41,458 nucleotides of DNA, from the NCBI GenBank assembly GCA_012838205.1, contig DUPR01000034.1, positions 1 to 41,458 of the forward strand, in the 5' to 3' direction. Position numbers and translations under genes: made by a program. The notes beneath the pieces are model-generated. The model had not been told where the DNA came from. It saw only the letters and a list, made by a program, of their open reading frames with translations, and ran no database searches. This stretch comes from Methanobacterium sp. (GTDB lineage Archaea > Methanobacteriota > Methanobacteria > Methanobacteriales > Methanobacteriaceae). Shown piece by piece: positions 7,894-17,429 of the stretch. Numbering within the stretch: the stretch's first letter is position 1; the number at the start of each line of letters is the position of its first letter.

Positions 7894-8745
7894 TTAATAA
7901 TGGCTGGCAGGTGTCATATCCAAGTGCTTGTCATCTTTTCCAGGAACTCCGTAGGCATCTGCCCGACACTGGGTGCATGCACGGAAGACTGGTATGGTTT
8001 CCTCGACTTTATCCCTTACATTGGAAAGATCTTCACATCCAGGTCTTGGATAATCCTTCATTTTATATAAAGGTATTAGTGGTATGATGTTCATTAAACT
8101 AGCACCACGTTTTTTAACTTCCTTGGCAATGTCCGATATGTGGTCATCGTTGAGACCTGGGACCAGGACACTGTTTACTTTTACCACCACTCCCAGTTTG
8201 GCTACTTTTTCGATTCCTTCTAGCTGTTTCTGGGAGATTATTTTAAAGGCTTCTTCTCCTTCGTAGACTTTCCCATCATATATTGCTCTAGAATATATCT
8301 TTTTACCAATTTCTGGGTCAATTGCATTCACAGTTACGGTTATAGTGCTCACGTTAGCTTCGGCTACTTCTTCAGCCATGTCAGCCAGTAGGAGTCCGTT
8401 AGTACTCATACATTTGATGAGGTCGGGGAATTTTTTGTCAATTATTCGGAAAAATTCTAGTGTTTCAGGATTGGCAAGCGCATCTCCGGGTCCTGCTACT
8501 CCCACCACACTGATGGGCATTTCCTTAATTACCTTGGCTACGTGGGTGACTGCCTCTGCAACGGTCATGACTCTGGAAGATACTCCTGGGCGTTGTTCAC
8601 ATTTGTTTATTTCCCTGGTGCAAAAGTTGCACTGTATGTTACATCGAGGTGCTATTGGTAGGTGAACCCTTCCCACCTTATCATGCATTTTCTCATTAAA
8701 ACAAGGGTGTGCTTTTGTTATATGGGCGAATTTAGATTCGTTCAT
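7894..8745 (-). CDS. nifB: NifB-type radical SAM protein (minimal, no NifX domain)
   Basis: NifB is a radical SAM enzyme that fuses two [4Fe-4S] clusters around a carbide to make NifB-co, the precursor of nitrogenase cofactors. This 283-residue version has only the radical SAM domain, as in other Methanobacteriales. The SAM-cluster cysteines are C35, C39 and C42 (CNIQCNFC), preceded by the conserved HPC (C15) and followed by the glycine-rich VVGVAGPGDALANP. The C-terminal CTQC (C257, C260) with RADAYG supplies the ligands for the accessory clusters. A GGGAGGA site precedes the ATG at 8745. No nifHDK genes are in the window. The gene lies 78 bases after mmp17 and could be read from that operon or from its own promoter. 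Confidence 0.93.
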   Translation of the reverse strand: MNESKFAHITKAHPCFNEKMHDKVGRVHLPIAPRCNIQCNFCTREINKCEQRPGVSSRVMTVAEAVTHVAKVIKEMPISVVGVAGPGDALANPETLEFFRIIDKKFPDLIKCMSTNGLLLADMAEEVAEANVSTITVTVNAIDPEIGKKIYSRAIYDGKVYEGEEAFKIISQKQLEGIEKVAKLGVVVKVNSVLVPGLNDDHISDIAKEVKKRGASLMNIIPLIPLYKMKDYPRPGCEDLSNVRDKVEETIPVFRACTQCRADAYGVPGKDDKHLDMTPASHY

Positions 8746-8823
8746 TAAAATTTCCTCCCTGATTTCATAGAAATTTAAAAATTCCTTTTTTAAAGATTGA
8801 ATTAAATTTTTTTTTTTACATAT

Positions 8824-9399
8824 TCAGTAGTAATTGTTTTTTTTATTTTCTTTCATTTCTTTTATTATTTCTTGGGTTTTTTCCAAGTACTCTTCCTTAA
8901 TATATTCATCGGAACAAGTTAAGACTATTAAATTATCCTCAGAATAGTGTTCCACAACCCGAAATCCCTCGGGTATTATACGGAAGATAGCATCGTAGAT
9001 CTTCTTTTTAAGATCTTCTTCTGGATCGTGCACCACCAATCCTTCAAGTTTTACTTGCGGGTCATCGATTATTACCTCAAAACGGCTTGGTTGATGAATT
9101 TTATTTCTCCCCTCTATTTCCCAGAGTTTTTTAAGAAGTTCAGGCAAGTATTTCTCGTCTTTGATTCGTATAAAAGTTTCATTTGCTTCAGGGTCATATT
9201 CGTATTCTGTGAAGTCCTCTAAAACTATTGGTGGGGAGGTTTTCTGATACTGAAGTGCTATTATGAATACTGGCTTTCTGGGATCAATAAAAATCCGGAC
9301 ATCTTTTACAGCTCTAACAATTTGGATGTCTTGGAGTATTTGCCTCAAGATCATATCGTAGACTTTTTGTCCACTTTCATCGTGGCATTCGACTTGCAT
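8824..9399 (-). CDS. mmp17: Methanogenesis marker protein 17
   Basis: This 191-residue protein matches the methanogen-specific marker protein 17 family. Homologues have been reported in the complex that activates methyl-coenzyme M reductase together with component A proteins, Mmp3 and Mmp7. The sequence is acidic, has no membrane span or Cys motif, and alternates strands and helices (for example [20 protein letters not shown]); it ends in a lysine-rich tail. I place the start at the ATG at 9399, which has GGGGATT directly upstream; the longer frame to 9444 would overlap the preceding gene by 68 bases. With this start the overlap with mmp15 is 23 bases, suggesting translational coupling. It is the last marker gene of the operon. 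Confidence 0.82.
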   Translation of the reverse strand: MQVECHDESGQKVYDMILRQILQDIQIVRAVKDVRIFIDPRKPVFIIALQYQKTSPPIVLEDFTEYEYDPEANETFIRIKDEKYLPELLKKLWEIEGRNKIHQPSRFEVIIDDPQVKLEGLVVHDPEEDLKKKIYDAIFRIIPEGFRVVEHYSEDNLIVLTCSDEYIKEEYLEKTQEIIKEMKENKKNNYY

Positions 9400-10663
9400 T
9401 TGAATCCCCAGATAATTTTTTAGCTCCGAAATCTTTCTTTTCACCTATGCCTGAAACCAGTAAAGCTGATCCCACTGCACCGATATGGGAGGAGTTTTCT
9501 GGTACAATGACATCCATTCCACCCAAGACCGTGCTGACTGCTTTTACCAATCCCCCTATAAGACTGGTTCCTCCTACCTGGATAAGTGGTTCACGCACAT
9601 CGATTTCCTGCAATTGTTGTTCATAAACTTGTTCTGCTACAGAGTAACAAGCAGCTGCAGCTACATCTTGTTTGGTTTCCCCTGCAGCCAGTGATGTAAC
9701 TAAGTCTTGTATTCCAAATACAATACAGTAACTGTTTAAAAGTGCTTTTTGGAAGTTTCCTTTAAGTGCTAAAGGCCCTAATTCAGTTATATCCACACCT
9801 AATCTCCTGGCGGTGATTTCTAAGAATCTTCCAGATGCCCCGGCACATATTCCACCCATGGTGAAGTTGTCAGGAATTCCATCGTTAACAGTAATGACCT
9901 TGTTATCCATACCACCAATGTCCAGGACAGTTGCTTCTCCTTTCTGGTGGCCAGCAAGATAAACTGCACCTTTAGAGTTTACAGAAAGTTCTTCTTGAAT
10001 AAGCCCGGCATCAAAATGTTTACCTATTGTGATTCTACCATAACCAGTGACTCCAATCCCGTCAACATCATCAAGTTTATACTCGCTTCCTTCAAAGGCC
10101 TGTTCCATTGCTTCATTGGCACTGGCAATCACATCAGTGGTGGGGACCCAACCAGTTCCAAGGATTTTATCGTTTTCCATCAACGCGACTTTAGTTGTGG
10201 TTGAACCTGAATCAATCCCTAATGTGAGGCCTTCCTGTTTTTCTCTTGCAAGTAAGCTTTTTCGTGCTACAATGGTTGATAATGCTTCCATTCGGATGAA
10301 AAGTTCGTCAGCCTTGGTTCGTTCGGTGAATGAATAAGTAACCACCGGTAAATTAGTGTTTTGTTGTATAAATCGTCTTACTTCGTTTCTTACTAGTGCT
10401 GCCTCGGCACATCTAAAACATGATGCAATAAATACCGCATCTGCATCTGATTTTCCTTCAACCAGGGACATTGCTCTGGCTATCATTAGACGTACACTGC
10501 TTGAGGCGGCGTTAAATCCGAACTTATGATAAGCTTCGTCAATGTAATCAAGGTCTGCTTCAGGTATTGTAATTTCAGCACCGAAAGTGGATGCTGCTTT
10601 TTCAATCTCTTTCTGCACACCACTGTAATCAGTTCCACATGAAATCTGAGCTATTTTAACCAT
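9377..10663 (-). CDS. mmp15: Methanogenesis marker protein 15 (BcrAD/BadFG-type ATPase)
   Basis: This 428-residue protein has an ASKHA (actin/Hsp70/sugar-kinase fold) ATPase domain like the activators of 2-hydroxyacyl-CoA dehydratase and benzoyl-CoA reductase. The phosphate-1 loop is [14 protein letters not shown], the adenosine region holds [11 protein letters not shown], and [13 protein letters not shown] corresponds to the Cys segment that binds the shared [4Fe-4S] cluster in activator ATPases. About 150 residues precede the ATPase domain and include a [16 protein letters not shown]ys motif. Such ATPases drive low-potential electron transfer, which would suit reductive activation of the nickel cofactor F430 in methyl-CoM reductase; this is inference. 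It starts four bases after mmp5 with a GGGGAGTAA site. Confidence 0.88.
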   Translation of the reverse strand: MVKIAQISCGTDYSGVQKEIEKAASTFGAEITIPEADLDYIDEAYHKFGFNAASSSVRLMIARAMSLVEGKSDADAVFIASCFRCAEAALVRNEVRRFIQQNTNLPVVTYSFTERTKADELFIRMEALSTIVARKSLLAREKQEGLTLGIDSGSTTTKVALMENDKILGTGWVPTTDVIASANEAMEQAFEGSEYKLDDVDGIGVTGYGRITIGKHFDAGLIQEELSVNSKGAVYLAGHQKGEATVLDIGGMDNKVITVNDGIPDNFTMGGICAGASGRFLEITARRLGVDITELGPLALKGNFQKALLNSYCIVFGIQDLVTSLAAGETKQDVAAAACYSVAEQVYEQQLQEIDVREPLIQVGGTSLIGGLVKAVSTVLGGMDVIVPENSSHIGAVGSALLVSGIGEKKDFGAKKLSGDSNASRMPR

Positions 10664-10667
10664 ATTC

Positions 10668-11135
10668 TTACTCCCCTTGTTCCTCGTTTGGTTTGGTGGA
10701 TTCTGTCAGCTTATCTAAGAAAGTGTTGATTTTGTTTACCATTTCCATGGTTTCTTCTCTTGTTTCAGGGTAGTGTAGTTCCAGTATTGGAACACCCTTC
10801 TTACGCAAGAAGTACATGGTAAGTTCATTGGTACGAGCACAACCTATACATCCAAAACCGTAAGGCGCATCCTCCATGATTATGATGGCATCTGCTTCGT
10901 CAATTATAGGCCCAAAAATAGCCATTCTACCCCTTATACCTGATGGAACCTCAATTGCAGCATATTTTAACCCTTTGATAGGATCTTCTTCAGTTATGTT
11001 AAATGGAGGGGAGTCTATTTCTGGGTCAGTTACCTTTTGACGAATCTCTTTCTGAATAACTAGAGGTTCATGTCCCTTTCTTTCAACCATGTCCGCTAGT
11101 ATAAGAGAGTTAGGTGGGAATACAGCCACTTTCAT
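10668..11135 (-). CDS. mmp5: Methanogenesis marker protein 5
   Basis: This 155-residue protein corresponds to the methanogen-only marker 5 family. The N-terminus [18 protein letters not shown] is a Rossmann-like first strand and loop, and a CIGC motif lies at about residues 92-95 in [11 protein letters not shown], within a segment that also contains ADAIIIMED. The family has no proved activity. The CxxC could bind a metal or serve as a redox thiol pair. The gene starts at the base next to the stop of the DUF2111 gene and ends four bases before mmp15, so it is in the middle of the tight operon. The assignment to marker 5 rather than another marker number is from recall of family features and operon order. 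Confidence 0.72.
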   Translation of the reverse strand: MKVAVFPPNSLILADMVERKGHEPLVIQKEIRQKVTDPEIDSPPFNITEEDPIKGLKYAAIEVPSGIRGRMAIFGPIIDEADAIIIMEDAPYGFGCIGCARTNELTMYFLRKKGVPILELHYPETREETMEMVNKINTFLDKLTESTKPNEEQGE

Positions 11136-11507
11136 TTAGCCACCCCTGGAATCAGGTAATTCTTCTGGTCTTTTGGTAATTTCCATTATATCACTGTAAA
11201 TTCCTTTTGTGATATCAACCACACCTATAGATGCTATAACTGTTCCTTCTTCTATAATCGGAACAACTATCACTGGTGTTCCCTCATATTCCCCACTTTG
11301 AGGGATTTCTTGAATCATCACACCGTTTTCCAAAACTTTTTCAAGGACTGGGCCTGTGTATTTATAATCAACGATTTTGCCTTCCTCTATACGAACACCG
11401 GGATTTTTTAGAGTACGCATGGTAAGAGGAAGCCTGTTAACCAAGTTATGGATGGCCAGAGCCATTGGTGCTATTTCTTCTCCTGTTGATGATCCATTGA
11501 TATTCAT
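11136..11507 (-). CDS. DUF2111 domain protein within the marker operon
   Basis: This 123-residue protein matches the methanogen family DUF2111. It has a helix ([19 protein letters not shown]) and then a beta-rich core that includes [18 protein letters not shown] and [11 protein letters not shown], much like a small sensor or ligand-binding domain of the PAS/cache type. It overlaps the stop of mmp6 by four bases (ATG over TGA) and abuts mmp5, so it is surely co-translated with them. No catalytic residues or cysteines are evident. A role with methyl-CoM reductase maturation is likely from position only; no function has been established as far as I know. Confidence 0.78.
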   Translation of the reverse strand: MNINGSSTGEEIAPMALAIHNLVNRLPLTMRTLKNPGVRIEEGKIVDYKYTGPVLEKVLENGVMIQEIPQSGEYEGTPVIVVPIIEEGTVIASIGVVDITKGIYSDIMEITKRPEELPDSRGG

Positions 11508-11926
11508 TTTTCACACTCCTTGACAATTTTTCGAAATTCATCAGGTGAAATTTTTTTAGAATCCTCTAAACTTACTTTCTTTGGATTTTCCAGGGCATCA
11601 CATACATATTCCAATAGCTCATATTCCTTTTCTAGTTGATGGAATCCTTCCCTTGCTGCCCCTCTTTTGGCACGGCACCTTCTAGGATCACCTGGAGGGA
11701 ATCCACGATCTTTGGTGAAGATATTTGATGGATCCAAATCCCTTATTTTGGTTATTGCATCTTGCACTGTCTTATTATCTCCGTGAATCACTGCCCCATA
11801 ACAAGTGGATTTGATGGTTAATGGAAGTTCTAACATGTGCAGTTTTCCCAACAATTCACTTTGACTCAGTTGAGCTTTGGGCCCTAATATGATCATACGG
11901 GTTACTTTATCATTTTCTGGTGACAT
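11504..11926 (-). CDS. mmp6: Methanogenesis marker protein 6
   Basis: This 140-residue protein fits the marker 6 family. Its conserved centre, [21 protein letters not shown] followed by a basic stretch and [13 protein letters not shown], is the recognisable part; the first third, [20 protein letters not shown], forms a beta-alpha unit. I use the ATG at 11926 preceded by GAGGGGGAT rather than the longer frame to 11986, so that the gene overlaps the end of mmp3 by only 17 bases and shares its ribosome binding site region. It has one conserved Cys (PRRC) and no membrane span. The molecular function is unknown. The family number is from recall, while membership of a methanogen marker family is more secure. 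Confidence 0.75.
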   Translation of the reverse strand: MSPENDKVTRMIILGPKAQLSQSELLGKLHMLELPLTIKSTCYGAVIHGDNKTVQDAITKIRDLDPSNIFTKDRGFPPGDPRRCRAKRGAAREGFHQLEKEYELLEYVCDALENPKKVSLEDSKKISPDEFRKIVKECEK

Positions 11927-13442
11927 AGATTGTATCCCCCTCTTTATATTTCTCCAGATTTTCCATTCCTCGGACCACCTTTCCAATTATATTCGTTCCC
12001 TGGAATGGTTCTCCAGTAGGACCGAATTCATTGTTATTTTCAAAACGAACCCCTACCATCCCAATATGGCGACGGGACATGTTAGTAATACCAATTTGTC
12101 CCGATTCTACCACGTCTTTCGGTGTATTTTCAGGTATTAGTCCTTTAGACTCTTTGGGAACAGATTTAAACATTAGTAATTTCATTCCAGGGAATGCGAA
12201 ATGGACATTCAGGGACCCTACTGGTGAATCCAGAAGTCCAGTGATCTTCTGGAAGTACCATGTTGAACGAGGTGCATTCTGGTCTAACTTTACATGGACA
12301 ATGTCTTCCTCTGGGATGCCATAGGTTTTCACTTGGCCTTGGGCAATAATATCCATGGTGTAGTGAGGTTCCTGCCGGACCACCACTGCCTGATCATCTT
12401 GAAGCCCTTCACGGATTTGTTTGACTCCTTTTTCAGTTAAAAATTCTTCTGCATCTTTTTGAGTCATGGATAAGGTCATTATTCTCTCAGGAAATGTTTG
12501 GACGGTTATTTCATCGCTGTAACTAACCATATCCAATAATTGCATTCCTTTTTCTACTTTCCCCAGTACACTATGGGACGGTGTTGAAACACGATCCTCA
12601 CGATAAATATAAACACGCCCAACCCCTTTCCCCCTATTTCTAAGAGTAATAGCTCCTCTTTTACGCTGATCTATATGTTCAGATCCTTTTTCCAAGCCTT
12701 GTAATGCATAAAAACCTACAAATGTGTTTGAATCGTAATCAACACGGATTTTTCCAGATTCTTGTAAAGCATAGAAATGTTCCACAGATTGAGGGGACTT
12801 GGAATTTGGTTTAACTAGTACATAAGTAAAAACTTGGTTTCCTTCCTCTAAGAGTGTTTCCAAATTAGTGATAGCAGCACTTTTTATAATGCTTTCCCGT
12901 TCCATGACTGGTTTTACCTTTAAAACTTCATCATCATCTGTAAGTTTCATAATAGTTCTTTTACCACCAATTACTCTAGCAAAAACTCCCCGGTTGTCAC
13001 TAGGAGCTCCATATGTGGCTTCATGGTCTCCTTTGGAAAACACCAAGTGAGTGGCATCAGCAGTGAATCCTGAAAGGCTGAAAAGAACATCCCAACGATT
13101 ATAATGAAATTTTTCCATGCTAGGAATCAGTTCTGTTTTTAAAGGACCAATAGCCACTTCCTGGGATGTGGTCCATCTGACACCCATTTTAGAAAACTGT
13201 TTATATTGGTCTTTCCATGTTTCAACCAAAACTTCTGGGGCATCACTTAATATTTCAATGATGATGCTTCCTTGAGTAGTTTTAAGTTTAAATTTGTTCA
13301 CATGACGTTCAACTTCTTTAGTACCCTTAACCAAACCCAGCACACATCCTGGTATGTAGGGTGCTTCCACAGCGTCTATTGCGTCTTGTATAGTTGAACC
13401 TTCAGCAAGATCTATTTCTTCTCCATTGACCTTTACCCGCAT
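11910..13442 (-). CDS. mmp3: Methanogenesis marker protein 3 (UPF0288)
   Basis: This 510-residue protein matches the UPF0288/marker 3 family. It opens with a ubiquitin-like or ThiS-like fold ([20 protein letters not shown]), continues with several beta-rich domains related to peptidyl-prolyl isomerase (cyclophilin-like) barrels, and closes with [20 protein letters not shown], a phrase typical of cyclophilin-type folds. A second internal copy of this pattern lies around [15 protein letters not shown]. Mmp3 has been reported in the complex that activates methyl-coenzyme M reductase. The ATG at 13442 follows GGAGGG. It is the longest gene of the operon and follows mmp2 after 11 bases. Confidence 0.88.
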   Translation of the reverse strand: MRVKVNGEEIDLAEGSTIQDAIDAVEAPYIPGCVLGLVKGTKEVERHVNKFKLKTTQGSIIIEILSDAPEVLVETWKDQYKQFSKMGVRWTTSQEVAIGPLKTELIPSMEKFHYNRWDVLFSLSGFTADATHLVFSKGDHEATYGAPSDNRGVFARVIGGKRTIMKLTDDDEVLKVKPVMERESIIKSAAITNLETLLEEGNQVFTYVLVKPNSKSPQSVEHFYALQESGKIRVDYDSNTFVGFYALQGLEKGSEHIDQRKRGAITLRNRGKGVGRVYIYREDRVSTPSHSVLGKVEKGMQLLDMVSYSDEITVQTFPERIMTLSMTQKDAEEFLTEKGVKQIREGLQDDQAVVVRQEPHYTMDIIAQGQVKTYGIPEEDIVHVKLDQNAPRSTWYFQKITGLLDSPVGSLNVHFAFPGMKLLMFKSVPKESKGLIPENTPKDVVESGQIGITNMSRRHIGMVGVRFENNNEFGPTGEPFQGTNIIGKVVRGMENLEKYKEGDTIYVTRK

Positions 13443-13453
13443 CCAATACCCTC

Positions 13454-14440
13454 CTAGGGTTTTTCCTCCTGTATTCCCATGATTTTATCAGAATTAAAAT
13501 CAAAAACAAGTTGTTTGTCATTTTCAGAGCTTAAATAAAGTTTTTTATCAGATGTGATTTCACCGACCACATTGGTGGTTATGTTAACTTTTTCCAGTAT
13601 TTCGGTTATTTCCTCAACTTTAGTTTCCTCTGCTGTAAGTATGAAACCAGCACCAGGGTATAGTAAAAGCCAATCTTCCCAACTAATATCATATTTTCTT
13701 GGGATCAACTCCAATTGGATTGTAGCTCCCACATTGGATGCTTCCAATAACATTCCTAAAGTTCCAAGTGTGCCAGGGTTACTAATATCCTTGCCTGCAC
13801 TTACCAAGTGTTTACTTGCCAGTTCATTCATGGCTTTAATCTGTGCTTGAACCAGTTCTGGACTTTTCATGGTGGTGGTATCCCAATTCAAGTGGAACTG
13901 GGGATGGATCCTTCCATCCAAGTCAATAGCCACCAGCACTTTATGGCCAGGTTTTGCTTTGCAACTGGTAATAATGTCTTCGCGATTCATAATGCCGGTT
14001 ATTGAGACATCAAGGGAGTTGTAAGGTGCATCAGGATGAACATGCCCTCCTACCATTGGCACGCCGAATTTTTTGACACCTTCATTAATACCATCCATAA
14101 TCTTACTGCAGATATCTTTATCTTTCACTGATAAAACATTAGTCATTCCCAGTGGTATTCCACCCATAGCGGCAATATCGTTTACATTAACCAGAACTGA
14201 GCAGTATCCAGCCCACCAGGGGTCAGCATCCATTAATTTTCCCCACATTCCATCGGTAGCCATGAGTATCACCTGGCTGTTACCAATCTCTAAGGCAGAT
14301 GCATCATCTCCAAACCCTAAAAGAGTCTTTCCAGATATATTATAAGTCTCTTCTAGCCGAATAGTTATATCTTTAATCAAATTTTTTCGGGTTATTCCTT
14401 CAAAATTCCTAACTGAATCAATTAATGATTTTAAATCCAA
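13454..14440 (-). CDS. mmp2: Methanogenesis marker protein 2 (AIR synthase/ThiL-like)
   Basis: This 328-residue protein belongs to the PurM/ThiL/HypE/SelD superfamily of ATP-dependent enzymes in its methanogen-specific branch, marker 2. The ATP-binding segments are [27 protein letters not shown] and [12 protein letters not shown], and the C-terminal half has [18 protein letters not shown], the second conserved patch of the superfamily. Enzymes of this fold activate carboxyl, carbonyl or carbamoyl groups by phosphorylation; the substrate of Mmp2 is unknown. The start is the TTG at 14440 with GAGGTG upstream. It is the first gene of the seven-gene marker operon, with a probable TATA element near 14488-14500. 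Confidence 0.85.
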   Translation of the reverse strand: MDLKSLIDSVRNFEGITRKNLIKDITIRLEETYNISGKTLLGFGDDASALEIGNSQVILMATDGMWGKLMDADPWWAGYCSVLVNVNDIAAMGGIPLGMTNVLSVKDKDICSKIMDGINEGVKKFGVPMVGGHVHPDAPYNSLDVSITGIMNREDIITSCKAKPGHKVLVAIDLDGRIHPQFHLNWDTTTMKSPELVQAQIKAMNELASKHLVSAGKDISNPGTLGTLGMLLEASNVGATIQLELIPRKYDISWEDWLLLYPGAGFILTAEETKVEEITEILEKVNITTNVVGEITSDKKLYLSSENDKQLVFDFNSDKIMGIQEEKP

Positions 14441-14487
14441 GTGCGCACCTCTATCTGATTTTTTTCTGTCAAAGGTATTGCAAGTAA

Positions 14488-14500
14488 AAATTTATGATTG
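14488..14500 (-). promoter_or_regulatory. Likely promoter of the mmp operon
   Basis: On the minus strand CAATCATAAATTT (14500-14488) is the best TATA-like element in the 99-bp gap upstream of mmp2. It predicts transcription starting near 14465, about 25 bases before the TTG start codon. The match is only moderate. Confidence 0.35.
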
Positions 14501-14539
14501 AAAGCTTAATAGTGTCATTGGCAAACCTATACTGAATTT

Positions 14540-15655
14540 TCACTTTAGCTTGTAGTTGCGGTTTACCTCGTTAATTATCTGTAACAATTTGCTTTTAAAA
14601 TTTTCTAAATTTTCTATTTCTATGGTCTCTTGATTGTTAAAAAGTTTTAAAAAGACTTCACGACCCACTATATCATCACGTCCAGCGTTAACTTCAATTA
14701 TTAATGAGCCTTTAGTTTTAAACCCTTCTTCAACAACTTTGTCAATATCTCCATCAGTAATGCCAATTACTGGAATATTGAACCTATAAAGAATATCAGC
14801 AGCCACCAAGGTAGTATCATCACCCACAGTAACTACCAAGTCAACATTTTTAAACTTGTAAATATCTTCGGCGGCATGGTTAACGAATGCTACTGTAAAT
14901 TTATGTTTAGATTTGTTTGATCGTATTATTCTAGGTTTTACTTGTGATTTACGCAACAATCCTGTTTTAATAATTGCTTTTTCCAGATTAATTACTCCCA
15001 GTTTCTCAACACCGTGTTGTTTGAGGTTACCACCAACTAATTCAGTGATTATGCCGTTTTTAGCTATAATTGAAACTTTTGAAGAATTCGATTTTCCAAT
15101 TACTATGCCATTTACAAAGATGTTTTCATCAGGAGATACTCCCGCAATTTTCCTGCATACAGTGCCTGAAACATCTTGGCAGGGTTCTTCGTGAAATAGA
15201 GCTTCCTTGATCTCGTCGGGAGACACCATCACCAAGCCCATCTTAATTGAAATATCCTTGGCTAGTTCTTCAAGGTCATTCCTCCAAGCCACGACACTTC
15301 CATCTGCTTCTCCAGGCCTTTCCATTTGAATGAGCGGAGGTTGGTCTTGGCAGTTATTGTAAACTTTGTATCCGAAGGCATGACCAGTTACACTGGATTT
15401 ACCATAGTTAATGAGAAAGATGACATCATATTTTTCCTGATTAAAGATGTCAACAGACTGGCTGGGAAAAAGTTTTTTACTAATATCAATCCTATCTTCC
15501 AAGTGAGCATCAATAACAGCAGTTCTACCCATAGTACCGCCCAATCTAGCTTTAACATCCCCATACTCTTCTAAAAATTCTATAAATTTCTGGGCGTAAC
15601 CAGAATCAACTATTTCTGGTCCGTGTACTACTACTCCAATCTTCAAAATATCCAT
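14540..15655 (-). CDS. DUF2117 family protein, methanogen-specific
   Basis: This 371-residue protein matches the DUF2117 family of methanogens. The N-terminal domain begins with a Rossmann-like strand, [16 protein letters not shown], and contains [14 protein letters not shown]. The middle carries two nearby cysteines in [15 protein letters not shown], then a beta-rich part with [12 protein letters not shown]. The C-terminal domain has [16 protein letters not shown] and [12 protein letters not shown], which resembles phosphate-binding loops of NAD-kinase-like or glycerate-kinase-like folds. An AAGGTGAA site precedes the ATG at 15655. It lies 99 bases upstream of the mmp operon on the same strand and may be expressed with it. 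The function is unknown. Confidence 0.8.
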   Translation of the reverse strand: MDILKIGVVVHGPEIVDSGYAQKFIEFLEEYGDVKARLGGTMGRTAVIDAHLEDRIDISKKLFPSQSVDIFNQEKYDVIFLINYGKSSVTGHAFGYKVYNNCQDQPPLIQMERPGEADGSVVAWRNDLEELAKDISIKMGLVMVSPDEIKEALFHEEPCQDVSGTVCRKIAGVSPDENIFVNGIVIGKSNSSKVSIIAKNGIITELVGGNLKQHGVEKLGVINLEKAIIKTGLLRKSQVKPRIIRSNKSKHKFTVAFVNHAAEDIYKFKNVDLVVTVGDDTTLVAADILYRFNIPVIGITDGDIDKVVEEGFKTKGSLIIEVNAGRDDIVGREVFLKLFNNQETIEIENLENFKSKLLQIINEVNRNYKLK

Positions 15656-15815
15656 AATTCACCTTAGCCCCAACAAGTTTTTATAATTACCTCCGAACAG
15701 TTAGATAATATCTGAATCGGAATAATTTTTACAACCATATTTTTTTAAAAATAAATATGGAATACTTTTTAATCCTATAAAACTAGAATAAATAGTGGTT
15801 TTGGATGAAAAAAAG

Positions 15816-16316
15816 TTATTTTTTTATGGGTTTCATGTAAACTGCGGATCCGCAGATTTCACATTCTTCATAATCATAATCTGGTGGATATTTTTTTCTG
15901 CAACCACGACAGATCTTGACCCATCCATAGACTTCAGTTATGCCGGGGGTTAAAACACTTTTAAAGGCTATGTTTAGAACTTTTAAGATGTTTTGGATAG
16001 AATAATCATCAGTTACCACCACTGGATAGAATTTTTTCCGAAGAGTTACTGCTAAGGCTACCAACTGTTTATCAACTTCAGATAATCGTAAAATATCACC
16101 AGAATTTTCAATTGCCATTTGGACTTGCTTTATTGAATCAAAATCTGGTTCTTCTAAGATAATGGTTCCTTCCATTAAAGCAGATTCAACGGCAATTTTT
16201 GACTTTATATCTTTTATTTCAGAAATAACTGCACTTGTAGTTATATTAAGGTTATTTTTAGATATAAATCCGCCAATTATTCCTGAAGCATCCAGAACAT
16301 AAATTTTTTCCTTCAT
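15816..16316 (-). CDS. nob1: Ribosome biogenesis endonuclease Nob1 (PIN domain plus zinc ribbon)
   Basis: Nob1 cleaves the 3' end of the small-subunit rRNA precursor. The protein has a PIN nuclease domain starting with YVLDASGII (catalytic Asp9), with the acidic residues in [12 protein letters not shown] and [10 protein letters not shown] completing the metal site, and a C-terminal zinc ribbon with CRGC and CEIC. I start at the ATG at 16316 (166 residues), preceded by GGTGGGG; a TTG at 16328 would lie on top of this ribosome binding site. The length is normal for archaeal Nob1. It is transcribed away from the RNA-containing gap at 16.3-16.8 kb. Confidence 0.93.
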   Translation of the reverse strand: MKEKIYVLDASGIIGGFISKNNLNITTSAVISEIKDIKSKIAVESALMEGTIILEEPDFDSIKQVQMAIENSGDILRLSEVDKQLVALAVTLRKKFYPVVVTDDYSIQNILKVLNIAFKSVLTPGITEVYGWVKICRGCRKKYPPDYDYEECEICGSAVYMKPIKK

Positions 16317-16485
16317 AACCCCACCCAAATATATTATAATCTATTAAACTATCTTTAAGGGCTTATTTAGATATAATTTATTTAATTATCTCATTTGAGG
16401 ATATTATGTCAATTATAGAAACTTATTTATAATATTTGACTAATCATTTAAGTTTTTGATGTGCATCTGGTGGTAGGGGGAAATG

Positions 16486-16495
16486 TTTTTATGTT
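16486..16495 (+). promoter_or_regulatory. TATA-like element upstream of the structured RNA
   Basis: TTTTTATGTT centred at about 16491 would place a plus-strand transcription start near 16517, just before the first paired base of the RNA structure at 16519. A second AT-rich candidate (TATAAATTA at 16504-16512) would start inside the stem and fits less well. Confidence 0.35.
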
Positions 16496-16516
16496 AAAAA
16501 AACTATAAATTATTTG

Positions 16517-16640
16517 TTGAGGGAGGGTGACATTAGACTCCTTTCACAATTTTTCGCCTACGAAAAACCGCCTCCGATTTGGACCTAATGCCCTTCCTTC
16601 ACTCTAAAATAAAATAACATAAGATATTTTCCTTTTTATT
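16517..16640 (+). ncRNA. Candidate structured non-coding RNA in the nob1-moaB gap
   Basis: Bases 16519-16527 pair with 16591-16599 (nine pairs, two of them G-U). A three-base bulge (TGA) follows, and then 16531-16536 pairs perfectly with 16585-16590 (CATTAG with CTAATG). Inside, 16539-16541 can pair with 16581-16583, and 16550-16556 with 16561-16567 forms a perfect seven-pair hairpin with a CCTA loop. The G-U pairs would be A-C mismatches on the other strand, so the plus strand is favoured. A T-rich stretch at 16626-16644 may end the transcript. The element is GC-richer than the surrounding gap. It is not a tRNA, 7S or RNase P RNA. It ends about 150 bases before moaB, whose own TATA-like box lies near 16675-16683, so it may be a free RNA rather than a leader. 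Confidence 0.5.
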
Positions 16641-16795
16641 CTTTATAGAAGTTTTTACATATGGAAATTAGATAGTATATATTATTTGTGAAAATAACTT
16701 AAAAATGAGAACTGCTATAATTTTTTGATCTGAAAATAATATGTATTTAATATCTGTATTATCAACACCTGCGATCTACTAATTGAGGGGAAAAA

Positions 16796-17332
16796 ATGGA
16801 AAGTAAAAGTATGAAAGAACACAAAAAACACAGCCCAATGAAAGTTAAAGTGGGAATAATAACTCTAAGTGACTCAATATCCAATCAAAATTATTCAATA
16901 AACAAGGATATTCCCCCTAATGAGGACCTGTCCGGTAAAATAATTTTGGAATCATTAAAAAGAGAACATGAAATAGTGTCTTACAAAGTTATACCTGACG
17001 ATGCAGAACTTCTTTTAATAAATTTGGAAAAAATGAATGATAAAGGAGCCCAAATCATTATTAGCACTGGAGGCACAGGGATTGGAAAACGTGACATCAC
17101 TATCGAAACCATAACTCCCCTTTTCACCAAAGAATTGAAAGGTTTTGGAGAGATATTCCGTTACGAATCATATAAAGAACTGGGAACTGGTGCAATATTA
17201 TCAAGGGCAACTGCAGGAGTCTGGAAAGAAACTCTACTGGTGGCATTACCTGGTTCTCCCAATGCAGTAGAACTGGGTATGAGAATAATAAAACCAGAAC
17301 TAGGACACTTAGTAAAACACTTGCAAAGTTGA
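16796..17332 (+). CDS. moaB: Molybdopterin adenylyltransferase MoaB/MogA family
   Basis: MoaB adenylates molybdopterin ahead of metal insertion into the molybdenum or tungsten cofactor, which formylmethanofuran and formate dehydrogenases need. The 178-residue protein has the family strand VGIITLSDS (19-27), the molybdopterin-binding [11 protein letters not shown] (90-100), and [11 protein letters not shown] near the C-terminus. The first 15 residues are a basic extension. The ATG at 16796 has GAGGGG upstream. It stands alone and converges with pyrE. The roughly 100-base leader after the TATA-like element near 16675-16683 is longer than usual here. Confidence 0.92.
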   Translation: MESKSMKEHKKHSPMKVKVGIITLSDSISNQNYSINKDIPPNEDLSGKIILESLKREHEIVSYKVIPDDAELLLINLEKMNDKGAQIIISTGGTGIGKRDITIETITPLFTKELKGFGEIFRYESYKELGTGAILSRATAGVWKETLLVALPGSPNAVELGMRIIKPELGHLVKHLQS

Positions 17333-17429
17333 TGGAAAATCATCACTAAATCATAGTTGTCCCTATTATATTCGCCTTAAAAGGGAGTATGGAAAAATTG
17401 TAAAAAAAGGCTATTTTTCAATTAGAATG

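Noticed and set aside
7894..15655. Possible genomic island or nitrogenase cluster around nifB and the mmp genes
   Set aside because: No nifHDK, integrase, tRNA or base-composition break is visible; gene order is that expected of a Methanobacteriales core region.
16517..16640. Resemblance of the 16.5 kb element to a fluoride riboswitch (AACCGCC and CTAATGCCC segments)
   Set aside because: The conserved GATGG segment of the fluoride motif is missing and the downstream gene is moaB, not a fluoride exporter, so only a generic structured RNA is claimed.
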